The notes beneath the pieces are model-generated. The model saw only the letters and a list, made by a program, of their open reading frames with translations, was not told the DNA's origin and did not search any database. From an uncultured Clostridia bacterium (GTDB lineage: Bacteria > Bacillota > Clostridia > Christensenellales > UBA1242), in NCBI GenBank assembly GCA_945928645.1, contig CAMENR010000009.1, forward strand, positions 1-42,351: a stretch of DNA of 42,351 nucleotides, read 5' to 3'. The position numbers and the translations under genes are program-made. Below are positions 16,941-24,797 of this stretch, piece by piece; the stretch's first letter is position 1; each line of letters starts with the position of its first letter.

Positions 16941-18935
16941 ATGTCCAAGTGGGATAGGTTCGTAGATTGGGGCAATAGGCTATATAGAACTTGCAATCGA
17001 ATAACAATATTCGTGTTGTATGTTACTATTATGCTTATTTTGGGCGCTATGATATATGGCGCCAACCAACAGCGAGCAACCTCCAATATCACTGTAACCT
17101 ATTCTAGACCTTCCTATACCGTTTCTTTTGACCCGCATGGTGGGGCGGGAACCCCTAGCTCAAAGACCGTCAAATTGGGCGATAATTATGGCACATTGCC
17201 AGACATCACAAGAGTGGGTTATGATTTTGCAGGATGGGCAAGAGAAGATATGACGATAGTATCTCCCACAACTCAAAACACCACCGTAGGCGACCACACG
17301 CTTACAGCTACTTGGACACCAAAAACATACTCTTTATCCTTATATGAAAATAAAAATATTCTTTATGGTGGGGAGTTGACTACAACACAGGATTTGAATA
17401 CATGGAATAGTTGGTATAGTGCAGATATAGTAACAGAAGATGGCATAACTTGCTCTAAAATAAGTGGTGTATTATCAGATTATAGAAATGTTGGTCAGGG
17501 AATTCTTGGTAGGATTAACTCCAATACAGAGTATATAATGAGCCTTAAAGTAAAAGTTACAAATTATGTTGCAGGCTCTACTTATCCATCTTTAGCAATA
17601 AATCTAGAAGGTTATTATGAAAGCAATGGTTCAGGTAATTGGCCTAGTTTGGGGGTTAACCATTCTTTAGACGGATATAGTGGAAAAGGTTGGCAAAATA
17701 TTGGTTATCACTTTACATCCTTAAATGCAGATTACTCTATTTATAGCGGGGCAAATCTCTGGCTTTATGCCCGAGATTTTACTGGAGATGTGTTCTTTAG
17801 AGATTATTCATTGGCACTTGCCACCAACACAGCCAAATCAGTAACATACGATAGTGCGATAGCATCTGTTAGTGCATTGAGTAGAACGGGTTATACTTTC
17901 CAAGGATATTATACTCAACCAGTTGGTGGGACAAAAATATTCAATGCTGATGGCAGTGTGGTGAAGAATGTATCAGGCTATACAGATAGCAATGGCAACT
18001 GGGTAAGAGATGAAGCCATTAACCTCTATGGTCAGTGGAAGGCTAATTCATACACTGTAACACTGGATAGGCAAGGTGGCTCTGGTGGAACGTCTAGTTT
18101 TACTGCAAAATACAACTGCAAGCCATCAATATCCATTCCTTCTAGATCAGAGCATGATTTTAAGGGGTATTATACTTCAACTGGTGGGGGCGGAACACAG
18201 TATATTGATGTAAATGGTGCATCTTCAAGAGTTTGGGATATTGCGAGCAATAGTACATTGTATGCTAACTGGCAACAATGGCCAGTGTTACCTAGCAGTG
18301 CAGGGGCGACATTTGTAAATACTCAAGCATTGCAAAATAGCAATGGAGGAAGAAACAAACGTGTTGTGCAAATAAAGACCACCACAAATGCAAGTGGCAC
18401 AGCGAGGACATATCAGTATAGTTGGGACGGAAGTAATTGGTCGAGTGGCAGTGGATCATCAATTATTGTGACAAAGACTTCTTCTGGCGACCAAACGTTG
18501 TATGTTAGAGTTTACCCGACAGGAGGAGAACATTATAGAAGTTATGTTCAAACATCTACTGTTGTGCACCTTAATCAGTTGCCTACTCCAAGGGTCTATG
18601 TTGGTATGAAAGGCGGAACAAGTGGTTTTTGGAAAGTTGAAGCTACAAGAAAGGTTAATACTGCAACTATGGTTGCATGGGCAACTGGTTCCAAATTGAC
18701 AGTAAGCAGTCCAACAGAGTTCCGTGATGACAGCACGCACAAACTAGCAGGCTGGAGTGGTTGGATATTATGGCTAACAGAAGGTGCAGAGGGACATGCT
18801 TATCATTATCAAAATGGATTTATAGATAGTTCGCAAGTAAATAATGCTATCGGTTACCAAGATCAGACGAGTGAAGGGAAAGGTAATAGTACTCCATATA
18901 CGACTACGGATGATGGTCGATTGCAAGCATTGTAA
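16941..18935 (+). CDS. surface protein with InlB/Flg_new (Listeria-Bacteroides) repeats
   Basis: A 664-residue protein. An N-terminal transmembrane segment or uncleaved signal (about residues 22-44) is followed by three InlB B-repeat-type modules: FDPHGGAGTPSSKTVKLGDN...GYDFAGWARE, then GYTFQGYYTQPVGGTKIF, then LDRQGGSGGTSSFTAKYN...HDFKGYYTSTGGGG. Between the first and second lies a beta-rich domain of about 150 residues that resembles a carbohydrate-binding jelly roll (SADIVTEDGITCSKI, FFRDYSLAL). The C-terminal 200 residues are Ser/Thr/Gly-rich with no LPXTG anchor. Such proteins are typically surface or adhesin-like. AAGGGAGA precedes the ATG. It is a monocistronic unit ending at a strong terminator. 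Binding partner unknown. Confidence 0.75.
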   Translation: MSKWDRFVDWGNRLYRTCNRITIFVLYVTIMLILGAMIYGANQQRATSNITVTYSRPSYTVSFDPHGGAGTPSSKTVKLGDNYGTLPDITRVGYDFAGWAREDMTIVSPTTQNTTVGDHTLTATWTPKTYSLSLYENKNILYGGELTTTQDLNTWNSWYSADIVTEDGITCSKISGVLSDYRNVGQGILGRINSNTEYIMSLKVKVTNYVAGSTYPSLAINLEGYYESNGSGNWPSLGVNHSLDGYSGKGWQNIGYHFTSLNADYSIYSGANLWLYARDFTGDVFFRDYSLALATNTAKSVTYDSAIASVSALSRTGYTFQGYYTQPVGGTKIFNADGSVVKNVSGYTDSNGNWVRDEAINLYGQWKANSYTVTLDRQGGSGGTSSFTAKYNCKPSISIPSRSEHDFKGYYTSTGGGGTQYIDVNGASSRVWDIASNSTLYANWQQWPVLPSSAGATFVNTQALQNSNGGRNKRVVQIKTTTNASGTARTYQYSWDGSNWSSGSGSSIIVTKTSSGDQTLYVRVYPTGGEHYRSYVQTSTVVHLNQLPTPRVYVGMKGGTSGFWKVEATRKVNTATMVAWATGSKLTVSSPTEFRDDSTHKLAGWSGWILWLTEGAEGHAYHYQNGFIDSSQVNNAIGYQDQTSEGKGNSTPYTTTDDGRLQAL

Positions 18936-18993
18936 ATTTGTTCAAGTTTTGTGCATTAAACTATTATGCGACCTAAAACTCGACATAAAACAC

Positions 18994-19026
18994 AAAAACT
19001 CCTCCAACTTGGAGGAGTTTTTGCTT
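18994..19026. terminator. strong bidirectional rho-independent terminator
   Basis: AAAAACTCCTCC and GGAGGAGTTTTT form a 12-bp perfect stem with a five-base loop, between the InlB-repeat gene and the convergent minus-strand gene ending at 19140. Confidence 0.92.
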
Positions 19027-19139
19027 TTAATTATAACTTTGAACAGTTTTTTAATTTATTCATTGGTTATAAGTTTAGGGTTTTTATCTTTTTAATTGTG
19101 AATTTGGAATTTTTAGTCGTTTTGTGTTTTAATGCCAAT

Positions 19140-19703
19140 TTATTTATTATTTGCAGGTTCTTCTTTTTGAGGTTTTTCGCCTTGACTGTGGTCAGATTTC
19201 AATGCCCCAGTTTTTTTGCCTTGCTCGGCAATTTCACTGCCTGGCTTATTGTTTTCGACCAATATATATGGCTTTAGCCTTTCGATGTTACTTTCTTCCA
19301 ACTCCAAAAGGCGTTTGCCAAATATTACCAGTTCCGTTTTGCATTTTTGGCAGTCGGAAAGCACACTCATAAGGTCAATAACACCCATAGTCGTGCCTAC
19401 AATATTTACACTGGCAATTTTCCTGTTGGTTTTGTCAAGCATTGTTGCCATATTTACAGAAAACCACATTTTTGCTTTCTTCAAAAAACCATTATTCACC
19501 AGTTCGATGTCCAGAGCATTGGCAAGGTCCTCACAACTTTCGGCAAATCCGTCATAATCCTTAAATTGCTTCTTTAACTCTCTTTTGAGTTTGCTGTCGT
19601 GAACCTTGTCCATAACATTGTTTATTGATTGCATAGCAGTTTGAATATTTTGGTGAAGAGCCACCAATAGATTTGTGTTCATTTCTTTTTGACTTTTTGG
19701 CAT
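19140..19703 (-). CDS. uncharacterised four-helix protein
   Basis: A 187-residue protein I cannot name. Residues 8-145 appear wholly alpha-helical, probably a ferritin-like or DUF2383-like bundle, with a central MWFSVNMATMLDKTNRKIASVNIVGTTMGVIDL-type stretch. The pattern resembles uncharacterised Firmicutes proteins of about 150 residues. The C-terminal 35 residues are a Gly/Lys/Glu-rich disordered tail. There are no membrane segments. A good ribosome site (AAAGGGGG) precedes the ATG. It is divergent from the 193-residue orphan, with about 140 bp carrying direct repeats and promoters between them. Confidence 0.65.
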   Translation of the reverse strand: MPKSQKEMNTNLLVALHQNIQTAMQSINNVMDKVHDSKLKRELKKQFKDYDGFAESCEDLANALDIELVNNGFLKKAKMWFSVNMATMLDKTNRKIASVNIVGTTMGVIDLMSVLSDCQKCKTELVIFGKRLLELEESNIERLKPYILVENNKPGSEIAEQGKKTGALKSDHSQGEKPQKEEPANNK

Positions 19704-19762
19704 AGTCGCCCCCTTTATATACCATTATTTTGGCTTACAAAATCAAAATTATACATATGGCA

Positions 19763-19795
19763 TCCAGATGTCATCCATTTGTTATCCATTTTGGG
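19763..19795. repeat. three 11-bp direct repeats upstream of a consensus promoter
   Basis: GCATCCAGATG, TCATCCATTTG and TTATCCATTTT are consecutive, imperfect 11-bp repeats. They end directly before the TTGACA at 19798. One-helical-turn spacing beside a -35 box is the usual layout for dimeric or tandem-binding regulators such as OmpR-family response regulators. No regulator is identified here. Confidence 0.5.
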
Positions 19796-19797
19796 TA

Positions 19798-19825
19798 TTG
19801 ACAAAAACCAAAAGAAAAGTATAAT
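19798..19825 (+). promoter_or_regulatory. consensus sigma-A promoter for the 193-residue orphan
   Basis: Perfect TTGACA, a 16-bp spacer and a perfect TATAAT, about 20 bp before the ATG at 19846. Confidence 0.75.
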
Positions 19826-19845
19826 TTGCTTAACAAGAGGTGAGT

Positions 19846-20427
19846 ATGAAAGATTCTTTTAACAGTCAAGATGTTTCACAATTTTTGATTGGGATGAGAT
19901 TGGTTGGATCTAAATCCAGCATTCCATATTTTGACGAAAAAAGTTCTCTGAATATAGTTAGCAAGAACAAAGACGGCTCCGAAGTGATTTGGAATTTTAC
20001 TCCATGCACATTGTGGCAAAAGGGAAGAAAGAAGAATTCGCAAGAGGAATATTTTATCAATGATTGGACTTTTGAATGGATGGAGTTTATGACGCAAAAA
20101 TATGGTCAGGAATACCTAACATATTTGGATAGCCTTTTGCCAGTCCTTCAAGAAAAATATAGAGAAATACAAGGAAAGATTATGTCCACTACCACAGAGC
20201 AAGAGTTGCGAACATTGCCAGAATGTGTGCTGATCAAAAAACTAGAATCTTGCCCAAACATTGGCTCTACCAACGACGAAGACGAAGAACTGGAAGATTT
20301 CAGTGGTCATCAACAAAGATTTGACACAAAAGTTTATCGTTATATGGAGATGATTTGGAACAAAATAGAATCATTAGAAAGAAGTTACTCTCTCCAAAGT
20401 GAACAAAGTATGGAACAGGGGAGATAA
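19846..20427 (+). CDS. hypothetical protein, acidic C-terminal half
   Basis: A 193-residue soluble protein I do not recognise. The N-terminal 75 residues look beta-rich (FLIGMRLVGSKSSIPYFDEKSSLNI, SEVIWNFTPCTLWQKG). The remainder looks helical with an acidic patch (STNDEDEELEDFSG). ATG 19846 is chosen over the GTG at 19840 because AAGAGG ends five bases before that ATG and overlaps the GTG. The gene has a near-perfect promoter with direct repeats upstream and a terminator downstream, so it is a regulated single-gene unit. No function is proposed. Confidence 0.6.
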   Translation: MKDSFNSQDVSQFLIGMRLVGSKSSIPYFDEKSSLNIVSKNKDGSEVIWNFTPCTLWQKGRKKNSQEEYFINDWTFEWMEFMTQKYGQEYLTYLDSLLPVLQEKYREIQGKIMSTTTEQELRTLPECVLIKKLESCPNIGSTNDEDEELEDFSGHQQRFDTKVYRYMEMIWNKIESLERSYSLQSEQSMEQGR

Positions 20428-20462
20428 ATCTGGCAAACAATAAATAATTGTGAAAATTTTAC

Positions 20463-20490
20463 AATCTCTCCTTTAATGGAGGGATTTTTG
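20463..20490 (+). terminator. rho-independent terminator
   Basis: AATCTCTCC and GGAGGGATT pair around TTTAAT, followed by TTTTT. It ends the 193-residue orphan gene. Confidence 0.8.
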
Positions 20491-20614
20491 CATAATGTTT
20501 AGTTAAAAATTAGTTTTATATAACACACCAATATTCATGCAACGAGTTGTTGAAGCATTATTATTACCAGCCAAGGCGGTGAAGTATATTTAACGATAAG
20601 TTCCATAAATCTAC

Positions 20615-20643
20615 TTGACAAGTGGGGAAATTTGTGTTAAAGT
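20615..20643 (+). promoter_or_regulatory. sigma-A promoter for rplU-prp-rpmA
   Basis: Perfect TTGACA, a 17-bp spacer and TAAAGT, giving a 5' leader of about 80 nt before the rplU ATG. Confidence 0.7.
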
Positions 20644-20649
20644 TGCCGT

Positions 20650-20728
20650 ATCCGCATGGAAAAGGTTTGTGATAAGTAGGCTTTGGCTTCACCTTAACAG
20701 CGAGTTTGGAGGATAAGGAGGAAACAAG
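20650..20728 (+). promoter_or_regulatory. L21-type ribosomal protein leader
   Basis: The predicted untranslated leader is about 79 nt and can fold with GTGA..TCAC continuing into AAG..CTT, just before a strong AAGGAGG. In Firmicutes rplU is preceded by the Rfam L21 leader, through which the operon is thought to be autoregulated. Position and length fit; a covariance-model match was not tested. Confidence 0.5.
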
Positions 20729-21040
20729 ATGTACGCTATCGTTCTTTCTGGTGGAAAGCAATACAAGGCAGAAGAAGGCAAGTTTATTGATGTAGAAAAA
20801 CTTGAAGGCAATGTTGGGGACAAGGTTTCTTTTGCTGTGCTTTGCTTGTCAGATGACAAGGGACTTGAAACAGGTAAACCTGTTTTGAACAAGGTTAGAT
20901 GTGAGGCAGAAATCATTCTTCAAGGCAAAGAAGACAAGATTGTTGTGTTCAAATACAAAGCAAAGAAGAATGAAAGAAAGAAACAAGGTCATAGACAACC
21001 TTTTACCAGAGTTAAAATATTGTCGATAAAGAGAGTTTAA
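20729..21040 (+). CDS. rplU: 50S ribosomal protein L21
   Basis: 103 residues, normal length, with the L21 start MYAIVLSGGKQYKAEEGKFIDVEKL and the C-terminal KKNERKKQGHRQPFTRVKI motif that contacts 23S rRNA. AAGGAGG precedes the ATG. It is first in the rplU-prp-rpmA operon, the standard Firmicutes order. Confidence 0.98.
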   Translation: MYAIVLSGGKQYKAEEGKFIDVEKLEGNVGDKVSFAVLCLSDDKGLETGKPVLNKVRCEAEIILQGKEDKIVVFKYKAKKNERKKQGHRQPFTRVKILSIKRV

Positions 21041-21045
21041 TTTTT

Positions 21046-21375
21046 ATGACAAAAATTTCGGTCACAAAGAAAGATAATAATATTGTGGAATTGGAGTGCG
21101 ATGGACACACAGATTATGGGGTGCATGGCGAAGATATTGTGTGCAGTGCATTGTCTAGCATAGTCCAAACAGCAGTGCTGGGGCTAATGATGGTGGTTGG
21201 CATAAATGTTTCGCTAAAAAGAGATGTAGATAGAGGTTATCTCAAACTTACTCTTCCCAAAAACTTGGATCAGTCGGCTCGCCACGATGCAAATGTTATC
21301 TTAAACACTATGATGTGTGGAATAAATGACCTAAGAGAAGGTTTTTCTGATTTTATAGAACTGGAGGTTAAGTAA
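21046..21375 (+). CDS. prp: ribosomal-processing cysteine protease Prp (YsxB)
   Basis: 109 residues with the Prp catalytic pattern [24 protein letters not shown], that is His21 and Cys33. Prp removes the N-terminal extension of L27 in Firmicutes and related bacteria. It lies five bases after rplU and one base before rpmA, between L21 and L27 as expected. Its target, the extended L27, is encoded next and has the matching cleavage motif. Confidence 0.95.
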   Translation: MTKISVTKKDNNIVELECDGHTDYGVHGEDIVCSALSSIVQTAVLGLMMVVGINVSLKRDVDRGYLKLTLPKNLDQSARHDANVILNTMMCGINDLREGFSDFIELEVK

Positions 21376-21376
21376 G

Positions 21377-21661
21377 ATGTTTATTCAGTTGCAATTGTTC
21401 GCTCACAAAAAGGGCGGTGGTAGCACAAAGAACGGACGTGACAGCCAAGCCAAAAGACTAGGTGTCAAGTGCGGAGATGGTCAGTTTGTTCTTGCTGGTA
21501 ATATTATTGTTCGCCAACGTGGCACAAAATTCTACCCAGGTGACAATGTTGGCCTTGGCAAAGACTATACATTGTTTGCACTTCGTGATGGCAAGGTGAA
21601 ATTTATCACAAAACATGGCGACAAAAAGTATGTTACTGTGGTTGAAGACGCTAAAAAGTAA
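21377..21661 (+). CDS. rpmA: 50S ribosomal protein L27 with cleavable N-terminal extension
   Basis: 94 residues with typical L27 sequence ([21 protein letters not shown]). The mature protein should begin at Ala9, after the extension MFIQLQLF, which matches the Prp site (hydrophobic residues ending in Phe before Ala). Without removal, the extension would occlude the peptidyl-transferase region. A terminator follows the stop codon. Confidence 0.98.
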   Translation: MFIQLQLFAHKKGGGSTKNGRDSQAKRLGVKCGDGQFVLAGNIIVRQRGTKFYPGDNVGLGKDYTLFALRDGKVKFITKHGDKKYVTVVEDAKK

Positions 21662-21669
21662 TTGAAATA

Positions 21670-21699
21670 AAAATTCCTCAAAAGTGGGGAATTTTTTTG
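21670..21699 (+). terminator. rho-independent terminator after rpmA
   Basis: AAATTCC and GGAATTT arms with T7 behind them, eight bases after the rpmA stop. Confidence 0.8.
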
Positions 21700-21844
21700 T
21701 ATAAATATTGTTGCAAAAGATGGGCAAATAAAAAAGAGTTGTATATGGCAAAAGGGTTATTGCAATTCTAAACAAAGACTAGAAAAAATATAAATAATAT
21801 AACGAGATTTGTGGTCTTGTTGTATTATTTTTTTTGGAGTGGAT

Positions 21845-22108
21845 ATGGTAGGTTTTTTGGAGGAGATTGCAAAGACTTCGGGGATTGACATTGGGGTGCT
21901 GTCAGGGGAGGCAAGGATTTTGTATGTGGGTGGCAAGGTGGTCTTGGTTGAAGGCAAGACAAAACTGGTGGAGATGACCAGCGAGATTGTGAAGATTAAA
22001 CTAAAAAAAGGTATGGCAATTATAATAGGCAAAGGTTTGAAGTTGAGAAATCTTAATATGCAAAGTGTGTTGGTCGTGGGGGAAATTTCTCATTTTGAAA
22101 TATGCTGA
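21845..22108 (+). CDS. yqfC: YabP/YqfC-family sporulation protein
   Basis: 87 residues from ATG 21845, preceded by TTTTGGAGTGG; the longer ORF start lacks a ribosome site. The sequence (ARILYVGGKVVLVEGKTKLVEMTSEIVKIKLKKGMAIIIGKGLKL) has the small all-beta YabP/YqfC pattern. In Bacillus, yqfC is a mother-cell sporulation gene directly before yqfD, and the same order occurs here with a 14-bp gap. The biochemical function is unknown. Confidence 0.8.
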   Translation: MVGFLEEIAKTSGIDIGVLSGEARILYVGGKVVLVEGKTKLVEMTSEIVKIKLKKGMAIIIGKGLKLRNLNMQSVLVVGEISHFEIC

Positions 22109-22122
22109 TTGGGGGATAGTAT

Positions 22123-23037
22123 ATGACAACTTATGAAATAACTGGGCTGAACTTTGTAAAGTTCTTGGGAGAAATAGAAAGGAGAAATATCCTCCTTGCA
22201 GAAGTTATCAAATTATCTCACAATAAGTTTTGTGCGAAGGTAAACACTTCTCAAAAAAAGAAATTTCTCAACCTATGTTCGCAACTCAATCTTGACGTTT
22301 TGGAAAAACAAATTCCTTTTTTCGAGAGGTTGCTTAGGGGGATAAAAAGCCATATTCCATTATGTTTTTTTGCCACTATTTGTATGGTGTTGGTTATTAT
22401 TTCACAGATGTTTGTATTTAGGATAGAGGTTTTTGGAGAATCTTCTATTAGTGAAAGTGAAATAATTTCTGTATTAAAATCTCATGGTTTTGGTAGTTGG
22501 AAACCAAAAGGAAACTATAAAACGGAGGAAGTAGAAAAAATACTTACTTCAAATATTTCTGGCATAAGTTTTGCTTCGGCAGTGATTCATGGTGGAACTT
22601 TGGTGGTAAATGTTTATGAAAAGATAGATACCAGTCAGGTGTTAGATGTTGGAGAACCTATAATATCCCCTTGCGACCTTATAGTGCAGAATGTGGATTG
22701 CACAAGTGGAACGGTAATAAAGGGAAAGGACTCCACAGCCAAGGCAGGAGAGGTAATAGTAGGCAACTATGTTATGTTAGAAAATACTAAAATAGATGTG
22801 CCAGCACACGCCAATATTGTTGCAAATATTCAACATAGCATCAGCAAACTGGTTGTTTGCGAGAACATTGACGAGCATGCAAAAAAAGTGGTTGAAGAAA
22901 ACAAAAAAATGATGTATAATATATTATCTAACACAAAAATTCTTAATGAAATTGAAGAAAATACAGAAATTTTGAAAACAGAAAAGGGTTATTTGATAAT
23001 TAGCAAATTTTCTGGACAAATTGAGTTTTCTTCATAA
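22123..23037 (+). CDS. yqfD: YqfD-like sporulation membrane protein (short form)
   Basis: 304 residues. An N-terminal cytosolic part is followed by one transmembrane helix (about residues 80-100, CFFATICMVLVIISQMFVFRIEVFGE) and then a POTRA/FtsQ-like fold (SISESEIISVLKSHGFGSWKPKG) and a second beta-rich domain. The pattern and the position after yqfC identify it as YqfD (SpoIV-stage protein). Typical YqfD has about 390-400 residues, so this copy is shorter, mainly in the distal part. The usual next gene, phoH, is missing, and ybeY follows directly. Confidence 0.78.
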   Translation: MTTYEITGLNFVKFLGEIERRNILLAEVIKLSHNKFCAKVNTSQKKKFLNLCSQLNLDVLEKQIPFFERLLRGIKSHIPLCFFATICMVLVIISQMFVFRIEVFGESSISESEIISVLKSHGFGSWKPKGNYKTEEVEKILTSNISGISFASAVIHGGTLVVNVYEKIDTSQVLDVGEPIISPCDLIVQNVDCTSGTVIKGKDSTAKAGEVIVGNYVMLENTKIDVPAHANIVANIQHSISKLVVCENIDEHAKKVVEENKKMMYNILSNTKILNEIEENTEILKTEKGYLIISKFSGQIEFSS

Positions 23038-23051
23038 ACAAAGGAAATATT

Positions 23052-23552
23052 ATGAAAATAGAAATAAATGACTATGCTTTATCCAAAAACTTTACAAAAC
23101 TTATTTGCAAACTCCTAAAGACAGCAAACAAGTATTCAAGGTTTAATCAAAGGAAGGTGCAAGTTGCCATAAGTTTTGTGGGCAAAGAGGAAATTAAAAA
23201 GTTAAACAAAGACAATCGTGGGATAGACAAAGCGACTGATGTTTTATCTTTTCCTACTTTGAGTCTTGTTCCACTGCAAAAGATAAATATGAAAGACCCA
23301 GAGATAAGGTGTGATATTGACCCTATGACCAAACATCTTATGCTGGGGGATATAGTAATTTGTGAAGATGTAGCCAAGGCAAATGCCGAGGAGTATGGAC
23401 ATAGTTTTGAGAGGGAAATTTGCTACCTTGTCGTGCATGGGTTTTTGCATCTTTTGGGATATGACCATATGGAAGAAGAAGATAAAAAGGTTATGCGTGC
23501 TTTGGAAGAAGCAGTGCTAAAAAAATATAATATAACGAGAGATGAAAAGTGA
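23052..23552 (+). CDS. ybeY: endoribonuclease YbeY (16S rRNA maturation)
   Basis: 166 residues with the zinc motif HGFLHLLGYDHMEEED (HGxLHLxGYDH) and the upstream NRGIDKATDVLSFP segment. YbeY acts in 16S rRNA 3'-end maturation and 70S quality control. AAGGAAATATT precedes the ATG. Its stop overlaps the start of era (GTGA), so the two are translationally coupled. Confidence 0.96.
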   Translation: MKIEINDYALSKNFTKLICKLLKTANKYSRFNQRKVQVAISFVGKEEIKKLNKDNRGIDKATDVLSFPTLSLVPLQKINMKDPEIRCDIDPMTKHLMLGDIVICEDVAKANAEEYGHSFEREICYLVVHGFLHLLGYDHMEEEDKKVMRALEEAVLKKYNITRDEK

Positions 23553-24451
23553 AAATAAAGTGTGGATTTGTTGCCGTTGTGGGCAAGCCTAACGCAGGCA
23601 AAAGCAGTCTGATAAATGCTATTATTGGAGAAAAGGTTTCTATCGTTTCGCCAAAACCACAAACTACTAGAAATAATATTTTGGGGATTTACAACAGTGC
23701 ACATAGCCAAATAGTATTTGTTGACACTCCAGGAATAAACAAAACAGCAACTGGGCTTGATAAATTTATGCAAAAAAGCATAAAAGGTGCGGTGAGTGAT
23801 GTTAATGTGGTAGTTGTGGTCTGCGACATAACAAAAGGTGTGCAAAGGACAGAATTGGATCTGGTGGAAAAGTATAATAAGGGGAAAATCCCTGTGGTGC
23901 TGGTTTTGTCCAAAATTGACCTTGTCAAAGACGAGGTTGTTTTTAAGACATTGCAAGATTTATCTCCTATTGCAGATAAGTGCGAGATTGTTCCACTTTC
24001 TAGCTCAAAAGGGAAAAATGTGGACACTTTGATAGAAGTGGTGGAAAAGTTTCTTCCAGAAGTTGACGAAAAAGACAGATATTTTGACCAAGATGAATAC
24101 ACTGACAAACCACTCAACTTTTTGGTGGCTGAGATTGTTAGGGAAAAGGCTTTGTATTATTTAGACAGGGAGATTCCACACGGAATTGCTGTTGTAACAC
24201 AAAGATTTGAAGAAAGTGAAAATATTATAGAGATTGATGTGGATATTGTTTGTGATAAGAGTTCACACAAGGCGATAATCCTGGGTAAGCAGGGAAGTAT
24301 GCTCCAAAAGATAGGTCATGATGCCAGAGTAACTATCCAAAAAATTGTTCAAAAAAAGGTTATGCTTAATATTTTTGTAAAAGTTAAACCAAATTGGAAA
24401 AATAATTTGGAGTTTTTGGACTCTTTGGGTTATAATATAAACGAGTTGTAG
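23549..24451 (+). CDS. era: GTPase Era
   Basis: 300 residues. The N-terminal GTPase has G1 GKPNAGKSS, switch PQTTRNNILG, G3 DTPG and G4 SKID. The C-terminal KH domain (VDIVCDKSSHKAIILGKQGSMLQKIGHDAR) has a GKQG loop that binds the 3' end of 16S rRNA. The start is GTG at 23549, overlapping the ybeY stop. The G4 motif has Ser in place of the usual Asn (NKxD), which is unusual but seen in some active GTPases. Confidence 0.96.
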   Translation: MKIKCGFVAVVGKPNAGKSSLINAIIGEKVSIVSPKPQTTRNNILGIYNSAHSQIVFVDTPGINKTATGLDKFMQKSIKGAVSDVNVVVVVCDITKGVQRTELDLVEKYNKGKIPVVLVLSKIDLVKDEVVFKTLQDLSPIADKCEIVPLSSSKGKNVDTLIEVVEKFLPEVDEKDRYFDQDEYTDKPLNFLVAEIVREKALYYLDREIPHGIAVVTQRFEESENIIEIDVDIVCDKSSHKAIILGKQGSMLQKIGHDARVTIQKIVQKKVMLNIFVKVKPNWKNNLEFLDSLGYNINEL

Positions 24452-24517
24452 GAATAATTTTAGATTTTTGAGTTATGCTAAATCTAGAGAACAACCCAAT
24501 GTGGCAAGGAGGGACCT

Positions 24518-24778
24518 ATGGATATCAAAAATGCTTTTGCAAAGGTAAAACTTAATACTCAAAAGAACAGGGCGTGTGTAAACACTTTGGGTTATCTTTT
24601 GCACAAATATGGCTGGGGACCTGTAGTGCTGGCTTATCTTACGGGGGCAGATCCAACAACTCACGAATATTATTGTTCGGAAGAGGTTTTTGAGGTTTAT
24701 GTGCAAGCGCTAGAAAGTGGTATGTTAGAAGACATAGAACACTCTCAAAACCAAGAGGAGTTTACTCCTGAAAGATAA
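24518..24778 (+). CDS. hypothetical 86-residue protein between era and recO
   Basis: A small soluble protein I do not recognise, preceded by a very strong ribosome site (AAGGAGGG), which supports a real gene. The N-terminal half is basic and helical (KNAFAKVKLNTQKNRACVNTLGYLLHKYGWGPVVLAYL). The C-terminal half is acidic (EEVFEVYVQALESGMLEDIEHSQNQEE). It occupies the position where Bacillus has the small yqzL gene between era and recO, but it is about twice as long and not obviously similar. It is probably cotranscribed with its neighbours. Confidence 0.65.
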   Translation: MDIKNAFAKVKLNTQKNRACVNTLGYLLHKYGWGPVVLAYLTGADPTTHEYYCSEEVFEVYVQALESGMLEDIEHSQNQEEFTPER

Positions 24779-24797
24779 TTTATAAAAGAGATAAACT

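Larger units (their letters stand above)
20428..20728 (+). other. intergenic region before rplU
   Basis: No gene is seen. In order it holds a terminator (20463-20490), AT-rich DNA, the rplU promoter and the L21-type leader. Confidence 0.65.

Noticed and set aside
19840-19845. GTG start for the 193-residue orphan
   Set aside because: The GTG overlaps the Shine-Dalgarno sequence; ATG 19846 is correctly spaced.
21745-21771. Eight-codon ORF (MAKGLLQF) before yqfC
   Set aside because: Too short and without context; the similarity to a leader peptide is not supported by any attenuator structure.
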